Source of the DNA: DASXYG01 sp036502625
GTDB taxonomy: Bacteria; Actinomycetota; Actinomycetes; Streptosporangiales; Streptosporangiaceae
DNA: 13,307 nucleotides
Direction: 5' to 3'
NCBI GenBank assembly: GCA_036502625.1
Contig: DASXYG010000067.1
Location: 1-13,307, forward strand
This document shows, piece by piece, positions 7,319-13,307 of this stretch. Made by a program: the position numbers and the translations under genes. Below the pieces are notes generated by a model. It ran no database searches, was not told the DNA's origin, and saw only the letters and a list, made by a program, of their open reading frames with translations. Within the stretch, counting starts at the first letter, position 1. Each line of letters opens with the position of its first letter.

Positions 7319-8641
7319 GTGATGCCCGGCACCCTGCTGAACGCGCTGAACTCCTCGATGATCGCGGTCGCCCTCGTCGGCATCGAGCGCGACTTCCACT
7401 CCGGCGTCGCCACCGCCACCTGGCTGATCTCCGCCTTCTACATCGCCGCCGCCGTCGGGCAGCCGCTGATGGGCAAGCTGGCCGACCGGTTCGGGCCGCG
7501 CCGCGTCTTCGTCTCCGGGCTCGTCGTCGTCCTCGCGGTGTCCGCCGTCGCGCCGTTCGCGCCCGGCCTCGGCTACCTCATCGCCGCGCGCGTCGTGCTC
7601 GCGGTCGGCACGTCCGTGGCGTTCCCGTCCGCGATGGCGATCTTCCGCGCCTGCCTGCCCGGACCGACGCCCCAGTCGGCGCTCGGCTCCGTGGCCGCCG
7701 CGAACTCGGCCAGCGCCGCGTTCGGCCCGGTCATCGGCGGTTTCCTGGTCTCCTTCTGGGGCTGGCAGGCGATCTTCCTGGTCAACGTGCCGATCACCGC
7801 GATCGGCATCGTCCTGGCGCTCACCCGCCTGCCGAAGGTGGCCGGCGACGGCGGCAGCGGCCACGGCGTGCTCCGCGAGATGGACGTCCCCGGCATCGGC
7901 GCGTTCGTGCTCACGCTGATCGGCCTGCTGGGGTTCCTGCTCTCCCTCGAACAGGGCCCGAACTGGCTGCTCGTACCCCTCGCGGTCGTCGGCGGCGTCG
8001 CCCTGGCGCTGCGCGAGCTGCGCGCCACCACGCCGTTCATCGACTTCCGCATGCTCGCCGCCAACCGCGCGCTGCTGAGCGTGTACGGGCAGTTCGCCCT
8101 GGTCAACATCGTCTTCTACGCCAGCTTCTTCGGCGTGCCGATGTGGCTGGAGGAGGCGCGCGGCGACGACACCCGTACGGCCGGGCTCCTCGTGCTGCCG
8201 CTCGCCGGCGTCGCCGTGCTGGCCATGCCGCTGGCGTCCCGGCTGATCCGCCGCGCCGGCGTCCGCACGTCCCTGCTCGTCGGCAGTTCCGCGCTGCTCG
8301 TCGGCTCGCTCGGCCTGCAGCTCTTCGGGCGCGGCACACCCGTCTGGCTGATCGTCATCGTGACCGCGCTGCTCGGCGTGCCCAACGCGTTCAACAACCT
8401 CGGCCTGCAGACCGCGCTGTACCAGACGGCGCCGCGCGCGGTCATGGGCACCGCGTCCGGCCTGTTCCAGACGTCGCGCTACCTCGGCTCGATCCTCTCG
8501 GCCAGCGTGATCGGCCTGCTGTTCGGCGCGTCCGTCGACACGTCGGGCCTGCACGCCATCTCGTGGGTCATGGTCACGATGTCCGTCGTCCTCGTCGCGG
8601 TCAGCCTCGGCCGCCTGCGCCGCGGCGGCCAGATCCGGTAA
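7319..8641 (+). CDS. MFS transporter, DHA2-like (drug/metabolite exporter)
   Basis: Integral membrane protein, 440 residues from GTG 7319; 461 if it starts at ACG 7256. TM1 starts almost at the first residue (LLNALNSSMIAVALVGI), followed by MFS motif A GKLADRFGPRRV (52-63) and antiporter motif C GPVIGGFL (136-143). Many further hydrophobic segments follow to the C-terminal loop SLGRLRRGGQIR. The N-terminal pattern (LN.SM..VAL..I...F) is that of the EmrB/QacA group, so proton-driven efflux of a small molecule is likely; substrate unknown. GTG 7319/ATG 7322 are the only ordinary starts, but neither has a ribosome site and the usual polar N-tail would be missing (see 7243-7258). Controlled by the palindrome at 7214-7239. 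Divergent from the DUF2382 gene. Confidence 0.92.
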   Translation: MMPGTLLNALNSSMIAVALVGIERDFHSGVATATWLISAFYIAAAVGQPLMGKLADRFGPRRVFVSGLVVVLAVSAVAPFAPGLGYLIAARVVLAVGTSVAFPSAMAIFRACLPGPTPQSALGSVAAANSASAAFGPVIGGFLVSFWGWQAIFLVNVPITAIGIVLALTRLPKVAGDGGSGHGVLREMDVPGIGAFVLTLIGLLGFLLSLEQGPNWLLVPLAVVGGVALALRELRATTPFIDFRMLAANRALLSVYGQFALVNIVFYASFFGVPMWLEEARGDDTRTAGLLVLPLAGVAVLAMPLASRLIRRAGVRTSLLVGSSALLVGSLGLQLFGRGTPVWLIVIVTALLGVPNAFNNLGLQTALYQTAPRAVMGTASGLFQTSRYLGSILSASVIGLLFGASVDTSGLHAISWVMVTMSVVLVAVSLGRLRRGGQIR

Positions 8642-8668
8642 CCGGCGCGCCGGCCCCGCCGTACGGGG
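8642..8668 (+). terminator. Tandem hairpins after the MFS gene
   Basis: Directly after the TAA come a self-complementary CCGGCGCGCCGG (8642-8653) and a small stem CCCCG-CCGTA-CGGGG (8654-8668). There is no T-run. A plausible weak terminator. The remaining 56 bases to the next gene show no convincing promoter. Confidence 0.4.
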
Positions 8669-8724
8669 ATTAGACCCGGCCTGTCGCGGAATGATCAACG
8701 CGGGGCACTCGGGGAGGGAGCGCT

Positions 8725-9777
8725 ATGCGCGTCGCGTTGGTCGGATACGGAACCGGCGGTTCGGTGTTCCACGCGCCGATGATCACGGCCACCGAGGGGC
8801 TCGAACTCGCCGCCGTCGTCACGAACGACGCGGAGCGGCGCGCGGACGTCAAGCGCCGCTACCCGCAGGCGGCGCTGTTCGGCGACCCCGGCGAGATCTG
8901 GGACGACCCCGCGGACTACGACCTGGCCGTCATCACGACGCCCAACCGTACGCACGCGCCCCTCGCGCAGGCCGCGCTCGCCGCCGGGATGCACGTCGTC
9001 ATCGACAAACCGGTCGCCACGACCGTCAACGACGCGCGCACGATCGCCGCCTTCGCCCAGGAGCACGACCGCACCGCGATCCCGTTCCACAACCGCCGCT
9101 ACGACGGCGACTTCCTGACCGTACGGCGGCTGCTCGACGACGGCGACCTCGGCGCCGTCCACCGGTTCGAGTCGCGGTTCGAGCGCTGGCGCCCCGAGAT
9201 CAAGCCGGGCTGGAAGGAGAGCGCCGACCCCGCCGACGGCGGCGGCATCCAGTTCGACCTCGGCGCGCACCTCATCGACCAGGCCATCGCCTTGTTCGGC
9301 ACCCCGGCGCGCGTCTACGCCGAGATGGACGTCCGCCGCTCGGGCGCCAAGGCCGTCGACGACGCCTTCATCGCGCTGACCTTCGGCGAGCCGTCCGACG
9401 ACGCCGTACGCGCCCACCTGTGGATGAGCGCGGTGGCCGCCGACCTCGGCCCGCGCTTCCGCGTCCTCGGCGCCGAAGCCGCGTACGTCAAGTACGGCCT
9501 CGACCCGCAGGAACAGGCGCTGCGCGACGGCCGCACGCCGGACGAGGACGAGTGGGGCGCCGACCCCGAGGAGCTGTACGGCACCCTCGGCACCACCGGC
9601 GACACCATGCGCGTCCCCACCGAACCCGGCCGCTACCAGCGGTTCTACGCCGACGTCCTGGCCTGCCTGAGCGACGGCGCGCCGCCGCCGGCCACCATGG
9701 ACGACGCCATCACCGGCCTCCGCGTGATCGAGGCCGCCAACCGCTCCGCCCGCGTCGGCGTCCTCGTGCCGCTGTGA
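8725..9777 (+). CDS. Gfo/Idh/MocA-family NAD(P)-dependent oxidoreductase (IolW/YdgJ-like)
   Basis: 350 residues. N-terminal Rossmann fold: MRVALVGYGTGGSVFHAPMI (1-20) with the nucleotide-binding GYGTGG. ITTPNRTHAPLAQAAL at 70-85, and the family Lys in VIDKPVATT (92-100; Lys95, in a DKP variant of the usual EKP). The C-terminal alpha/beta domain holds GGIQFDLGAHLIDQA (173-187), with Asp178 and His182 at the usual catalytic positions. The GGSVFH.P opening is typical of the scyllo-inositol dehydrogenase IolW/YvaA and E. coli YdgJ subgroup, so oxidation/reduction of a polyol or sugar is likely; the exact substrate cannot be read. GGGAGGGAG lies about 4-12 bases before the ATG. It stands alone between the MFS gene and the next operon. 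Confidence 0.93.
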   Translation: MRVALVGYGTGGSVFHAPMITATEGLELAAVVTNDAERRADVKRRYPQAALFGDPGEIWDDPADYDLAVITTPNRTHAPLAQAALAAGMHVVIDKPVATTVNDARTIAAFAQEHDRTAIPFHNRRYDGDFLTVRRLLDDGDLGAVHRFESRFERWRPEIKPGWKESADPADGGGIQFDLGAHLIDQAIALFGTPARVYAEMDVRRSGAKAVDDAFIALTFGEPSDDAVRAHLWMSAVAADLGPRFRVLGAEAAYVKYGLDPQEQALRDGRTPDEDEWGADPEELYGTLGTTGDTMRVPTEPGRYQRFYADVLACLSDGAPPPATMDDAITGLRVIEAANRSARVGVLVPL

Positions 9778-9803
9778 CCGCACGGCCCGCCGCACCGAAG
9801 TCG

Positions 9804-9845
9804 TGACATCTGTCGTGGTCGCCCGCCGCCGCCCGCGACGACGCT
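9804..9845 (+). promoter_or_regulatory. Candidate activator site and promoter of the VC0807-like/monooxygenase/kinase operon
   Basis: GACATCTGTC (9805-9814) is a GACA-TC-TGTC dyad centred about 43 bases before the ATG at 9853. A weak -10 GACGCT (9840-9845) ends 7 bases before that ATG, and the only G-run upstream (GGGG, 1 base away) is too close to act as a ribosome site. This fits a leaderless transcript driven by an activator bound near -43. The NarL-type regulator expected beside the kinase gene is a natural candidate. Inference. Confidence 0.4.
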
Positions 9846-9852
9846 GTGGGGC

Positions 9853-10494
9853 ATGGAGAACACACGGAACCCCAAGGCCGCGCTCAAGGGCCTCATCTGG
9901 GAGATCGGCGCCCCCGTCGTCGTCTACTACCCGCTGCGCCTGCTCGGCCTCCCGATCGTCGCCGCGCTGGCCGCGGCCACCGGCATCGCGGTGCTGCGCA
10001 TCGCGTACGTCGCCCTCCGCCACCGCAAGTTCGACGGCATCGCCACCCTCATGGCCGGCATCTTCGGCTTCGGCCTCGTGCTCACCCTCGTCACCGGCGA
10101 CCCGCGCGTCATGCTGCTGAAGGACTCCGTGACCACCGGGCTCATCGCGCTGGCCTTCCTCGGGAGCTGCCTGGCCCGGCGGCCGCTGATGTACGTCCTG
10201 ATCCGTCGCATGGACGAGAGCCGCCGCGCCGACGCCGAACGCCGCTGGTCGACCGACTCCGCGTACCGCGGCGCGCTCACGCTCGTCTCCGCCGTATGGG
10301 GCGTCGTCCTGCTCGCCGAGGCCGCCACCCGCGCCGTCCTCGTCTACACGCTGCCGGTCGACACCGTCTTCGGCATCTCCCACCTCCTCACGCTGGTCGC
10401 GGTCGGCCTCGCCCTCGGCTGGACGGTCATGTACGGCGCCCGCCGCAAGCGGAACGCCGCCGCCAAGGCCGCCGCGGCCGGACAGCCGGCGTGA
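9853..10494 (+). CDS. VC0807-like integral membrane protein
   Basis: 213 residues. It resembles actinobacterial proteins annotated as the VC0807 family, of unknown function. N-terminal GLIWEIGAPVVVYYPLRLLG (13-32) precedes about five to six membrane segments (approx. 17-31, 33-53, 62-82, 92-108, 140-165, 171-193). The conserved-looking loops RHRKFDGIATL (57-67) and TGDPRVMLLKDSVTTG (81-96) lie between them. The tail RRKRNAAAKAAAAGQPA is basic then Ala-rich, probably cytoplasmic. First gene of the operon; its stop overlaps the monooxygenase GTG by four bases (GTGA). No transport or enzymatic role can be read from the sequence. Confidence 0.88.
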   Translation: MENTRNPKAALKGLIWEIGAPVVVYYPLRLLGLPIVAALAAATGIAVLRIAYVALRHRKFDGIATLMAGIFGFGLVLTLVTGDPRVMLLKDSVTTGLIALAFLGSCLARRPLMYVLIRRMDESRRADAERRWSTDSAYRGALTLVSAVWGVVLLAEAATRAVLVYTLPVDTVFGISHLLTLVAVGLALGWTVMYGARRKRNAAAKAAAAGQPA

Positions 10495-12011
10495 TCTCCG
10501 TGGACACCGAGGTGCTCGTCGCCGGGGCCGGGCCGACCGGCCTGACCCTGGCCTGCGACCTGCTCAGGCGCGGCGTCGCCTGCCGCATCGTGGACGCCGC
10601 GCCCGGCCCGCAGGAAGGGTCGCGCGCGTTCGGGATCAAGCCCCGCACGCTCGCCGTCCTCGACGCGCTCGGCGCGGCGGCCCCGGTCGTCCGCGAGGCG
10701 AGCGCGGGCGCCGGCCTGCGCGTCTACCTCGGCACCGGGCCCCTGTTCACCCGCCGCGGCACCGTACGGGAGCCGACGCCCGCCGAGCCGTACCCGAACG
10801 CCGTCTCGCTGCCCGAGTGGCGCACCGAGGCCGTCCTCCGCGCGCGGCTGGCCGACCTCGGCGGCAAGGTCGAGTTCGGCGCCCGCCTCACCGGCCTGAA
10901 CCAGGACGGCGACGCGGCCACGGCGGTGCTCACGACGAGCGCGGGCGAGGAGCGTGTGCGCGCCGCGTACGTCATCGGCTGCGACGGCGGCGGCAGCACC
11001 GTACGCGGCCTGGCCGGCATCGCGTTCACCGGCCGCACCGACGAGGACGCGCGCGCCCTGCTCGCCGACGTCGAGGTGCGCGGCCTCACTCCGCCCGGCG
11101 CCGTCCACCTGTGGCTGGGGGAGCGGTCCATGGTGGCGGTCCGCCCCACGCCCGGCGCCACGACCAGCCAGGTCGTCGCGTCCCTCGACCCCGGGGAGGA
11201 CCCCGAGGTGTCCCTCGACGCGCTACGCCGCGTCGTCGCCGCGCGCACCGGCCGCGACGACCTCGCGTACGGCGCGGTGACCTGGCTGTCCACCTGGCGC
11301 TACAACCTGCGCCTCGCCGAGCGGTACCGCAGCGGCCGGGTGTTCCTCGCCGGGGACGCCGCGCACGTGCACAGCCCGTTCGGCGCGTTCGGCATGAACA
11401 CCGGCGTCCAGGACGCGTACAACCTGGGCTGGAAGCTGGCGCTCCGGCTGCGCGGCCACGCCGGCGACGGGCTGCTCGACACGTACGAGGCCGAGCGCCT
11501 GCCGGTCGGCCGCGCGGTGCTGGCCGCCAGCGACAGTAGCTTCGGGGCGTTCACCACGCCGCCGCGCTTCCTCCGCCCGGTCATCCCGTACCTCATCCGC
11601 CCGTTCCTGGCCCGCGCCGACCGCCGCGGCCGCGACGACCACCCGCGCTACCCGGCGGGCCCGCTCACCGCGGCACCCCGCGCCCGCGCCCGCGTCCGGC
11701 CCGGCGACACCGCACCGGACGGCACGCTGGCCGGCCCCGACGGCCGGCCCGTACGGCTGTACGACCTCTACCGCGACCCGGCCTTCACGCTGCTGTCCTT
11801 CGGCGCGCCGGCGCCGGTCGCCACGCGCCACCGCCCGTACGTCCGCGCGCACGCCGTGGCCGCGGACGGGCTCCACGATCCGGGCGGCGCCGTACGCGGG
11901 AGGTTCGGCGTACGGCACGGCACCGCCGTGCTGATCCGCCCGGACGGCTACGTCGCCCTCGTCGCCCGGCCCGATGAGGTGGACACGTACCTCGACGACG
12001 TGCTCACCTGA
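10491..12011 (+). CDS. FAD-dependent aromatic monooxygenase (PHBH/TfdB-type)
   Basis: 506 residues. Flavoprotein hydroxylase using NAD(P)H and O2 on an aromatic or polyketide-like substrate. FAD-binding motifs in order: GAGPTG 12-17 with Asp35 for the adenosine ribose, the CDGGGSTVR segment 164-172 (DG motif), and VFLAGDAAHVHSPFGAFGMN 284-303 (GD motif) followed by TGVQDAYNLGWKLAL. The C-terminal 110 residues (about 395-506) form the thioredoxin-like domain seen in phenol hydroxylase/TfdB/RdmE-type enzymes, ending HGTAVLIRPDGYVALVARPDE. GTG 10491 gives a GTGA overlap with the preceding gene; GTG 10500 is an alternative. Its stop overlaps the kinase ATG by one base. Placement in an operon with a sensor kinase, rather than a catabolic or polyketide cluster, is uncommon. 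Confidence 0.94.
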   Translation: MISVDTEVLVAGAGPTGLTLACDLLRRGVACRIVDAAPGPQEGSRAFGIKPRTLAVLDALGAAAPVVREASAGAGLRVYLGTGPLFTRRGTVREPTPAEPYPNAVSLPEWRTEAVLRARLADLGGKVEFGARLTGLNQDGDAATAVLTTSAGEERVRAAYVIGCDGGGSTVRGLAGIAFTGRTDEDARALLADVEVRGLTPPGAVHLWLGERSMVAVRPTPGATTSQVVASLDPGEDPEVSLDALRRVVAARTGRDDLAYGAVTWLSTWRYNLRLAERYRSGRVFLAGDAAHVHSPFGAFGMNTGVQDAYNLGWKLALRLRGHAGDGLLDTYEAERLPVGRAVLAASDSSFGAFTTPPRFLRPVIPYLIRPFLARADRRGRDDHPRYPAGPLTAAPRARARVRPGDTAPDGTLAGPDGRPVRLYDLYRDPAFTLLSFGAPAPVATRHRPYVRAHAVAADGLHDPGGAVRGRFGVRHGTAVLIRPDGYVALVARPDEVDTYLDDVLT

Positions 12012-13307
12012 TGGCCATGTCCCGTCCGCACCGCCCCGTCACCGCGTTCGGCGCCCTCGTCCCGGGCTCCTGGATCGCCGGCACGCACTCCCGCTCCGAC
12101 GGCACGTCCGACGCCGCCGACCCCCGCGCCTGGCCCACCTGGGGGGACGCCACGGGCACCGCGGTCCTGTTCCCCGTCAGGACCGGCGCCAGGGCGTCCG
12201 CCGGGACCGTACGCGCCGACGCCCGCAGGATGATCGGTCCCGTGCTCTCGCTCGTGGGGCTGGTGATGGCGGTGGTGGGCGTGCTGGCGCACCCGGCCAC
12301 CTCGGCGCACGCCGCCGCGGTGGTCGTCGACGCGGGGCTGCTCGCCGCCGGCTACCTCGCCGCCCTGTATGTGGGACCCCGCGCGGGCCATGCCGCCCGC
12401 GTCGCGCTGCTGGCCGTGCTCCTCGCGCTCGGCGTCGGGTTCGCCGTGCTCATCGGCGACCCGCACGGACTCGGCGTCGTCTCGTACCCGATCATCGTCT
12501 CGGTCGTGCTCCTCCCGGTGCTGTGGACCCGCCTCATCGGCACCGCGGGCGCGCTCGCCGCGCTGGCCGTGAGCTGGCGGCTGGACGGCACCCCGAACTG
12601 GGACATCGCGCTGCTCATGGCGTTCGTCGCGTACGTGCTCACCGGCATACGCCAGCTCAGCCGTACGATCACCGAGCTGCGCGCGGCCCGCGACGAGATC
12701 GCCGAGCTCAGCGTGGCCGCCGAACGCAGCCGCGTGGCCCGCGACCTGCACGACGTCCTCGGCCACAGCCTCACCACGATCACCGTGAAGACCGGCCTGG
12801 CCCGCCGCGTCCTGGAGAGCGGCGCCGACACCGACCGCGCCATCACCGAGGTGCGCGACGCCGAACGCCTCTCCCGCGAGACCCTCGACGAGATCCGCGC
12901 CACCGTCTCCGGCTACCGCCGCGCATCCCTGCCCGCCGAACTCGCCGGCGCCCGCGCCGCCCTCCGCGCCGCCGCCATCACCGCCGACCTCCCCCAATCA
13001 GCGGACGAGGTCGCCCCCCACCTCCGCGAACCCTTCGCCCACGTCCTCCGCGAAGCCACCACGAACATCCTCCGCCACACCAAAGCCACCCACTGCGAAG
13101 TCCGCCTAACCCCCACATCCATAGAAATCCAAAACAACGCCCCCACCCACCCCACCACCCCATCCACCGCCACCCCGGCAACCGCCACCCCAGCCACCCC
13201 AACCCGGGACACCCCCACCTCCGGCACCCCAACTCGGGACACCCCCACCTCCGGCACCCCAACTCGGGACACACCCACCTCCGGCACCCCAACTCGGGAC
13301 ACACCCA
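12011..13307 (+). CDS. Sensor histidine kinase, NarL/DesK type (C-terminus beyond window)
   Basis: 432 residues visible, open at the right edge. A ~73-residue N-terminal stretch without clear homology, then about five to six membrane helices (approx. 75-95, 104-122, 129-149, 157-188, 198-214). Next, a dimerisation/phosphoacceptor region ERSRVARDLHDVLGHSLTTI with His247, and an N-box-like HVLREATTNILRHTKATH (344-361; Glu348, Asn352). After IEIQNN (371-376) the expected nucleotide-binding G box (GxGL) does not appear; instead a Pro/Thr-rich tract begins at 377 and becomes a decapeptide repeat TRDTPTSGTP from 398. ATG 12011 overlaps the monooxygenase stop (TGATG); ATG 12017 and ATG 12230, just before the first helix, are alternatives. 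The partner response regulator is probably the next gene. Whether the ATPase domain is completed after the repeat cannot be seen. Confidence 0.85.
   Translation, partial: MAMSRPHRPVTAFGALVPGSWIAGTHSRSDGTSDAADPRAWPTWGDATGTAVLFPVRTGARASAGTVRADARRMIGPVLSLVGLVMAVVGVLAHPATSAHAAAVVVDAGLLAAGYLAALYVGPRAGHAARVALLAVLLALGVGFAVLIGDPHGLGVVSYPIIVSVVLLPVLWTRLIGTAGALAALAVSWRLDGTPNWDIALLMAFVAYVLTGIRQLSRTITELRAARDEIAELSVAAERSRVARDLHDVLGHSLTTITVKTGLARRVLESGADTDRAITEVRDAERLSRETLDEIRATVSGYRRASLPAELAGARAALRAAAITADLPQSADEVAPHLREPFAHVLREATTNILRHTKATHCEVRLTPTSIEIQNNAPTHPTTPSTATPATATPATPTRDTPTSGTPTRDTPTSGTPTRDTPTSGTPTRDTP
13140..13161 (-). other. Potential G-quadruplex on the minus (template) strand
   Basis: C-runs of 5, 3, 4 and 4 (13140-13144, 13146-13148, 13150-13153, 13158-13161) separated by 1-4 bases give four G-tracts with short loops on the minus strand, meeting the usual G3+N1-7 rule. 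It lies directly before the tandem repeat in the kinase gene. Confidence 0.5.
13201..13307 (+). repeat. 30-base tandem repeat inside the kinase gene
   Basis: Units at 13201-13230, 13231-13260, 13261-13290 and a partial one from 13291 to the window edge; neighbours differ at only one position each (13204 C/T; 13253 C versus 13273-13274 A region). Each unit encodes TRDTPTSGTP in the kinase frame. The array continues beyond the window, so copy number is unknown. Confidence 0.9.

Noticed and set aside
7222..8673. Plus-strand 483-residue frame overlapping the MFS gene, beginning near its ribosome site.
   Set aside because: The +1 frame becomes Arg/Ala/Pro-rich with no motif, while the MFS frame shows helices and motifs A and C.
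8695..10383. 562-residue minus-strand frame opposite the oxidoreductase and membrane-protein genes; also 10344-11108 and 11948-12997.
   Set aside because: Asp/Gly/Val/Ala-rich antisense shadows of well-supported plus-strand genes.
12913..13302. Minus-strand frame with a VGVPE/VGVSR pentapeptide repeat, resembling a beta-helix or elastin-like protein.
   Set aside because: It is the complement of the 30-base tandem repeat in the kinase gene and becomes nonsense outside it.
13201..13307. 30-base repeat considered as a CRISPR array.
   Set aside because: Units are directly adjacent with no spacers, and the unit is an in-frame decapeptide.

Overview
The window is high-GC DNA with dense gene packing, GC-rich third codon positions, GTG starts and 4-base stop/start overlaps. 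Together with an accD1-accA1-fadE type operon, a PRC-barrel/DUF2382 stress protein and a DesK/NarL-type sensor kinase, this points to an actinomycete (Streptomyces or Streptosporangiales/Actinomadura-like; genus not resolved). No RNA gene, insertion sequence or CRISPR array was seen.

Left part (1-5967). A leftward operon encodes, in transcription order, a methylcrotonyl-CoA carboxylase beta subunit, a biotin carboxylase/biotin carrier alpha subunit, and an acyl-CoA dehydrogenase cut by the left edge. The order matches accD1-accA1-fadE19 of Mycobacterium and suggests leucine/isovalerate (branched acyl-CoA) breakdown. Upstream, also leftward, is a small secreted protein of unknown function. Divergent from both is a TetR-family regulator. 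A 35-base promoter/operator block containing GTTAGTGATCGCTAAC occurs twice: before the carboxylase operon, and between the secreted-protein gene and tetR. A related palindrome lies before the MFS transporter 1.3 kb away. I infer one TetR local regulon: carboxylase operon, secreted protein, tetR itself and possibly the transporter.

Middle (5968-9777). After a hairpin between convergent genes comes a leftward PRC-barrel/DUF2382 protein with a plausible SigB-type promoter. Divergent from it is an MFS (DHA2-like) exporter whose real start may be an ACG codon. A Gfo/Idh/MocA oxidoreductase (IolW/YdgJ-like) follows.

Right part (9853-13307). A tightly overlapping rightward operon encodes a VC0807-like membrane protein, an FAD aromatic monooxygenase and a NarL-type sensor histidine kinase cut by the right edge. 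A GACA-TC-TGTC dyad lies about 43 bases before the first start codon, a position typical of an activator site. The kinase holds a proline/threonine-rich 30-base tandem repeat and a G-quadruplex-forming tract where the rest of its ATPase domain should be.

All positions and motifs were read by eye. Promoters, operators and regulon links are inference.
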